The translations under genes and the position numbers were made by a program. From the NCBI RefSeq assembly GCF_035918235.1, contig NZ_CP109485.1, positions 186,001 through 250,000 on the forward strand: a stretch of 64,000 nucleotides of DNA, read 5' to 3'. Of the stretch, positions 60,024-64,000 are shown in pieces; the first letter of the stretch is position 1; every line of letters starts with the position of its first letter. Source of the DNA: Streptomyces sp. NBC_01445. Its GTDB lineage: Bacteria; Actinomycetota; Actinomycetes; Streptomycetales; Streptomycetaceae. Below the pieces are notes generated by a model that was not told where the DNA came from, ran no database searches, and saw only the letters and a list, made by a program, of their open reading frames with translations.

Positions 60024-61009
60024 CCACACGAGAGCCGAGGCCGCCGACCACAGCTGCGCATCACACCGGACCGGCGCCACACCGGACCGGTACCTCGGCC
60101 GACCGGCCGGGAAGACCCCGAACAGCACTCCGGGCAGCAGGACCACGCGCCGTCCGACCGCCGTCTCCGGCTGCCCCGGCCCGTCCTGTCACACACCGCC
60201 CGCATCTCACAGGGCATCCACAGACGCCGGTGGCTGAAGACGCCTTCACCGTTCATGGCATCAGCGATGCGATGGTCGCGGATGCGTCGACCTGGAACCA
60301 AGTCGATCTGCGAGCCGGCGTAGGTACCGGTGGCTTGAAGAGTTGTTCGTCTGCCTCGACGTATCCGAAGGGGTCTGATGCAGGGTTGGGTGACAGGTTG
60401 ACCTGCCCCACCTCTCAGGTTCCAGTTCAACCAACAGCATCACGTTCGGCGGGGCCGGGCTACTTGCTGCGCGAGCGCCGTCCGAAGACCGCTTGGCGCA
60501 GGGGTGGGTACTACTGGCGCAGGTCGGTGCGGCAGGAGGGACAGTGCCGGCCGTCCTCCGACGGGGCGGACTCAAGATCGTATCCAGGTGGACCGGTGAT
60601 CGGCCCTTTGCACCACTCACACGGAGCGGCATCAGGGCCGGCCCGGGACCCGGGTCAGGTTCCTGCGCCCAGCCTTTCCCTCTCCGCCGCCCACTCCTCG
60701 TGTTGCCTCTCGCGCTCTTCCTCACGTCGGGGGCAGCGTTGCTCGTCGCCGACCTACCAGGCGTCATGGTCCGCGGGGGTTGGCGAGGGCGCGACCGTCA
60801 GGGGCGTGCGGAACAGCGGACGGTCGTCATGAGTCCGACCAGGGCCGAGGACGCCGCCGAGGAATCTGGCTCAGGTACCCGGCGCTTCGCCATCGAGATC
60901 CCCGGCGGAGTCCCGAACTGATGCCAGGGTCAGGTGTCGGCCTGCGCGTCGTCGTCGTGCAGGTTTTCCGGAGTCGTCCCTGCGGTCGGCACGTCGATGC
61001 CTGGAGATC
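60024..61009. other. Gene-poor kilobase; zinc-ribbon relic
   Basis: On the minus strand, about 60760-60530, pieces in shifting frames read RCPRREEERERQHEEWAAER and PCEWCKGPITGPPGYDLESA, GRHCPSCRTDLRQ: a coiled-coil then a CxxC...CxxC zinc ribbon with stops between. The rest holds nothing I can identify. Confidence 0.4.
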
Positions 61010-61795
61010 ATGGTGAGTACTGTTCCTTCTGTTCCTCGCCGTCTGCCGCTGGCTCGTGTCGCCGACGAGTTCGTGCTCACCACGGTCCTGCTGTTCCTGG
61101 CCGTGACGGTCGTCCGGTGGCTACGTGATCCGGACTCCCCCCTCTACATCGCCGATCTGAACACCGCACTCGCCGTCATCGGCGTCCTCAGCGGAGCCAT
61201 CCTCACCGGGCTGATCTTCACGCCGCCCGGCAGGCGCAGCGGGGGTCACATGAATCCCGCCGTGACGGTTGCCCTGTGGCTGGTGGACGCCTTCCCCGGT
61301 CGCAGCGTCGCGCCCTACATCCTCGCCCAACTCGCCGGCTCCGCAGCCGGCACGGGCCTGGCACGCCTGGTGTGGGGCCCTGCGGTCTCCCTCCCGTCGG
61401 TCGCCCACGGCGCGATCAGACCCGCGCCCACCTGGGAGCCCGCAGCCGTCTTCCTCGCCGAGGCAGGAGCCATGGCGGCCCTGATCCTCGTCGTCGGCTA
61501 CTTCCTGGCCCACCCCCGCTTCACTCGCCTGCTGCCCTACGTCATCGGAATCTCCGTGGCCACGGTGATCGCCCTCCTCGGCCCCCTCAGCGGAGGCTCC
61601 ATCAACCCCGCCCGTCAACTCGGCCCCGCCGCGCTCTCCGGCCAGACCAAGGACCTGTGGATCTATCTCATCGTGCCAGTCCTGGGAGCAGTCATCGGAG
61701 CCGCGATCTATCACCTGTTCATCTGGCGGTTCAACGCGTGCCGACCCCTGACCTACAAGCTGACGGGCGACGAAGCGCGCGAGGCAAACGACTGA
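61010..61795 (+). CDS. Aquaporin (MIP family channel)
   Basis: 261 residues, six transmembrane segments. Both NPA pore motifs are present: GGHMNPAVTVALWLVDAFPG and GGSINPARQLGPAALSG (Arg after the second NPA is part of the selectivity filter). Facilitates water or small neutral solute flow across the membrane. GGAG lies just upstream; a GTG at 61013 is an alternative start. No neighbour clarifies the substrate. Confidence 0.93.
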   Translation: MVSTVPSVPRRLPLARVADEFVLTTVLLFLAVTVVRWLRDPDSPLYIADLNTALAVIGVLSGAILTGLIFTPPGRRSGGHMNPAVTVALWLVDAFPGRSVAPYILAQLAGSAAGTGLARLVWGPAVSLPSVAHGAIRPAPTWEPAAVFLAEAGAMAALILVVGYFLAHPRFTRLLPYVIGISVATVIALLGPLSGGSINPARQLGPAALSGQTKDLWIYLIVPVLGAVIGAAIYHLFIWRFNACRPLTYKLTGDEAREAND

Positions 61796-62052
61796 AATCG
61801 GTATCCCGGCCATCGCCATGCGCCGGCGGTCCTCCCGTCCGACACCAGTCGCGACACCGGCACCGGCGGGGACCACAGCCGGACGGCCGGCCCGAGCACG
61901 CGGATCGCCCGGTCCGAGCGACAGCCAAGGCGGTCGTCGACTTGAGCCACGTCAACACTGTCCATATTCGAGACCTTTGATCCGATATCGCTAAGCTTGC
62001 CTCGATTCGCTTCTAGGCGGATTTCCGGAACAAGCGGAGGACGGAAACTTCC
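61796..62052. other. Intergenic
   Basis: Promoter region of the epimerase gene. No gene recognised. Confidence 0.4.
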
Positions 62053-62925
62053 ATGCGCGTCTTCGTTGCCGGTGCGACCGGTGCGGTTGGCCGACTGCTC
62101 GTTCCGCTGCTGTTGGACGCGGGGCACCAGGTCACCGGAATCTCCCGCTCGCTTGCGGGGACCGACCGCGTACTGCGTCAAGGCGCGTCAGCCGTTCAAG
62201 CAGACGTACTCGACCGGGACGTTGTCCGCCAAGTAGTGGCAACGGCCGCACCTGACGCGGTGATCGACCAGCTCACCGACCTGTCGGACGCAGATGGGGA
62301 GGCAACCAACCGGCTGCGCCGGGAGGGGACGCGCAATCTGGTGGACGCGGCCAAGGCCGCCGGCGTGCCGAGGATTGTCGCCCAGTCAATCTCCTGGGCG
62401 TACGCGCCGGGCGAGCAGCCGGCCGACGAGACCGTCCCCCTCGACCTCGGGGCTCCGCAGCCGCGAGGGGGGATGGTGGACGGTATCCAGGCGCTCGAGG
62501 AAACAGCGGCCGAGTTGGACACGGCGGTACTGCTGCGGTACGGCGTCCTGTACGGCCCCGCCACCTGGTACGCGCCTGGCGGCCCCGCAGCCGCAGCCCT
62601 GTCCGGAGATCCGGCCGCCCGTTTTCTCGGGAGCGTCGAGGCGGATCTCTCCGTGATCTCGTTCGTTCACGTTGCCGATGCGGCACGGGCCGCCGTCGAG
62701 GCCCTCGACTGGCCGACTGGGCCGGTCAACATCGTGGACGACGAACCCGCGCAAGCTCGCGAGTGGGTGCCCGTCTTGGCCAGCGCCCTCGGCGTGCCCG
62801 CACCAGAACCCACATCAGGCCAGCAAAGCTGGGCCCGAGGAGCTTTCAACGGCCTGGCCCGCTCACGTGGATGGCAACCCGCGCATCCGACGTGGCGGTC
62901 CGGCTTCGCAGCGCAACTCGCCTAG
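62053..62925 (+). CDS. NAD(P)-dependent epimerase/reductase
   Basis: 290 residues. The Rossmann motif is MRVFVAGATGAVGRLLVPLL (GxxGxxG); the active-site Ser/Tyr region is QSISWAYAPGEQ; later RYGVLYGPATWY and FVHVADAARAAVEAL are typical of atypical extended SDRs. GGAGGA lies in the leader 12-13 nt before the ATG. Likely a reductase of a carbonyl or sugar nucleotide. Stands alone; substrate unknown. Confidence 0.9.
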   Translation: MRVFVAGATGAVGRLLVPLLLDAGHQVTGISRSLAGTDRVLRQGASAVQADVLDRDVVRQVVATAAPDAVIDQLTDLSDADGEATNRLRREGTRNLVDAAKAAGVPRIVAQSISWAYAPGEQPADETVPLDLGAPQPRGGMVDGIQALEETAAELDTAVLLRYGVLYGPATWYAPGGPAAAALSGDPAARFLGSVEADLSVISFVHVADAARAAVEALDWPTGPVNIVDDEPAQAREWVPVLASALGVPAPEPTSGQQSWARGAFNGLARSRGWQPAHPTWRSGFAAQLA

Positions 62926-62939
62926 GTTCTGTCCGGTCG

Positions 62940-63070
62940 GACCAGGCGCACGCCTGGTGAGACAGCTGCTGGTCGGTGAAGTGTCGGTCGGCGGCCAGGC
63001 GCCTGGCCGCTCCCTCGATCGCGCCGCTGCCAATCGGCCAAGAGCGGCGGGGCTGGGTTCGCTGATTCCC
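62940..63070 (-). pseudogene. ISKra4-like transposase fragment
   Basis: RSWPIGSGAIEGAARRLAAD followed by a diverged tail matches the PI-x-G-x-IEGA-R-L-x-x-DR segment of ISKra4-type transposases. Only ~40 codons remain. Confidence 0.5.
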
Positions 63071-63228
63071 TGCAACTGGTCCGGGACGCGGGAGGAACCG
63101 CAGGTGAGCCGCTGTGGCTTCTTGCCCCGAAACCCATACACGGGGGCCGGTAGCGACGGAGCCCCTCCGGTGTCGCACGAAGGGTAAGATCCCCGCAATT
63201 CCGGGGCTGGGATCCATTGGGGGCGGGA

Positions 63229-63945
63229 ATGAAACGTGCGCTGCTGGTCGGGGTGGGAGTTGTGCTGGTGCTGGTCACCGGGTGCACGGACAGTGGATCG
63301 CCGCAGGCTTCCCGGACTTCCCGTGCGCCCTCGTCGTCACCTTCACCGTCAACGAAGGCTCCCGTGCCACCGGAGCCGGGTCCGGCCAAACCGCTCGGTA
63401 GGGCAGCGGTCGGCAAGCGGGACGGGAAGCTGGTGGACTCCTTCACCGAGTTCATCGAGGAGTCGGACCTGGACACACGCATCGAGCCCGAACTCCCGGA
63501 AGTTGCCGTGCTGCAACGCCTTACCCCCACGGGCACGGGCGACCTGGTATGGATGCCGGACGCCGATACGTACTGTCTGACGACGATCCGGTCCAGCCTG
63601 AAGAGCCATCGGTGCTACGGACTCGCGCCGAAGCGCCCGGCGCGTGGCTATGTACAGGTGGGAGACCCCACGCCGCGCGGCGTGGGGTCGACGTACTCGA
63701 AGCAGGACTGGCTGTCGGTCAGTGTTGTGGAGAATGCCCAAGGGCCCTTCACGTTTACCGGTGATCGGCCGAAGGGCACCAGCGCGGTGCGCCAGGCCAC
63801 GCTGCGCTTCACCTCGGGCCGGACCGTGACATTCCTCGCCTATAGCCAGACAGATTCGAGGATTCCGCAGAACACCAAGATTTGTGGGCCCCACCACAAG
63901 GTCTGCTTCGATCCCTACGACCGTGATCTCGGGCGTGCCACTTAA
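63229..63945 (+). CDS. Lipoprotein of unknown function
   Basis: 238 residues. A short signal with the lipobox LVTGC (Cys at about 19) predicts a membrane-anchored lipoprotein. A Ser/Pro-rich linker (about 25-55) precedes a soluble domain with LVDSFTEFIEESDLDTRIEP and WMPDADTYCLTTIRSSL, with four Cys residues in the later part. GGGGGCGGGA precedes the ATG. Family not recognised. Confidence 0.8.
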   Translation: MKRALLVGVGVVLVLVTGCTDSGSPQASRTSRAPSSSPSPSTKAPVPPEPGPAKPLGRAAVGKRDGKLVDSFTEFIEESDLDTRIEPELPEVAVLQRLTPTGTGDLVWMPDADTYCLTTIRSSLKSHRCYGLAPKRPARGYVQVGDPTPRGVGSTYSKQDWLSVSVVENAQGPFTFTGDRPKGTSAVRQATLRFTSGRTVTFLAYSQTDSRIPQNTKICGPHHKVCFDPYDRDLGRAT

Positions 63946-64000
63946 GTCGTTGGTCATGCGCGTTCCGACACCGGCGGTCAGGCTGTTCGGACGCAGAAGG

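Overview
The window is very G+C-rich, uses GTG/TTG starts freely, and carries families typical of Streptomyces: a subtilisin-inhibitor (SSI) protein, PadR/LysR/IclR/TetR/PucR regulators, small STAS-like proteins and helicase-associated-domain relics. It reads as accessory DNA of a Streptomyces-like actinomycete, most likely a chromosome arm or a large plasmid. Insertion sequences and broken genes are so dense that nearly every intact gene is isolated or in a 2-3 gene unit. The exception is one catabolic cluster. I saw no rRNA, tRNA, CRISPR array, phage block or polyketide/NRPS gene.

Layout. 0-3 kb: Tn3 relic, secreted SSI-type protease inhibitor, relics of a glycosyltransferase, a helicase-associated protein and an IS5 transposase. 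3-6.3 kb: methyltransferase, then a MATE exporter divergent from its probable PadR repressor across a perfect 17-bp inverted repeat. 6.4-12 kb: dead IS5, Lrp/AsnC regulator, a 987-residue kinase/aminotransferase fusion, an amine oxidase gene cut by a transposase relic, a PPOX flavoprotein. 12-18.9 kb: relics (WYL regulator, TPP decarboxylase, IS5, IS256), two GNATs, an APH-like kinase, an IS5 and an IS701-type element. 19.1-30.7 kb: catabolic cluster with LysR, MFS importer, IlvD/Edd dehydratase, FAD oxidoreductase, two-subunit aconitase X, IclR, Rieske oxygenase, an 88-aa protein of unknown function and a VanB-type reductase. 30.8-45.7 kb: alpha/beta hydrolase/TetR pair, many relics, MFS exporter, IS5 with a -1 frameshift signal, a HAD gene cleanly split by an IS3 element, DUF402 protein, another IS5, FAD monooxygenase with partner protein and PadR regulator. 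45.7-64 kb: hairpin-rich non-coding block, NUDIX, aldo/keto reductase + epimerase with divergent LysR, small STAS-like and short proteins, cupin, DesA3-like desaturase + reductase with divergent PucR regulator, thioredoxin-like protein, secreted triple-repeat protein, TetR with repeated operators, aquaporin, epimerase and lipoprotein.

How genes may work together. In the catabolic cluster the transporter imports an acid. The Rieske oxygenase with its reductase demethylates or hydroxylates it, the FAD enzyme oxidises, and two different Fe-S dehydratases (IlvD type and aconitase X) remove water. LysR and IclR would sense the substrate. The substrate cannot be read from sequence. The desaturase and its flavin/2Fe-2S reductase form an electron-transfer pair for membrane-lipid desaturation. 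The kinase/aminotransferase fusion fits a two-step phosphorylate-then-eliminate route for a hydroxylated amine or amino acid, under Lrp control.

Limits: all family calls come from reading motifs, without database searches. Relic boundaries are approximate.
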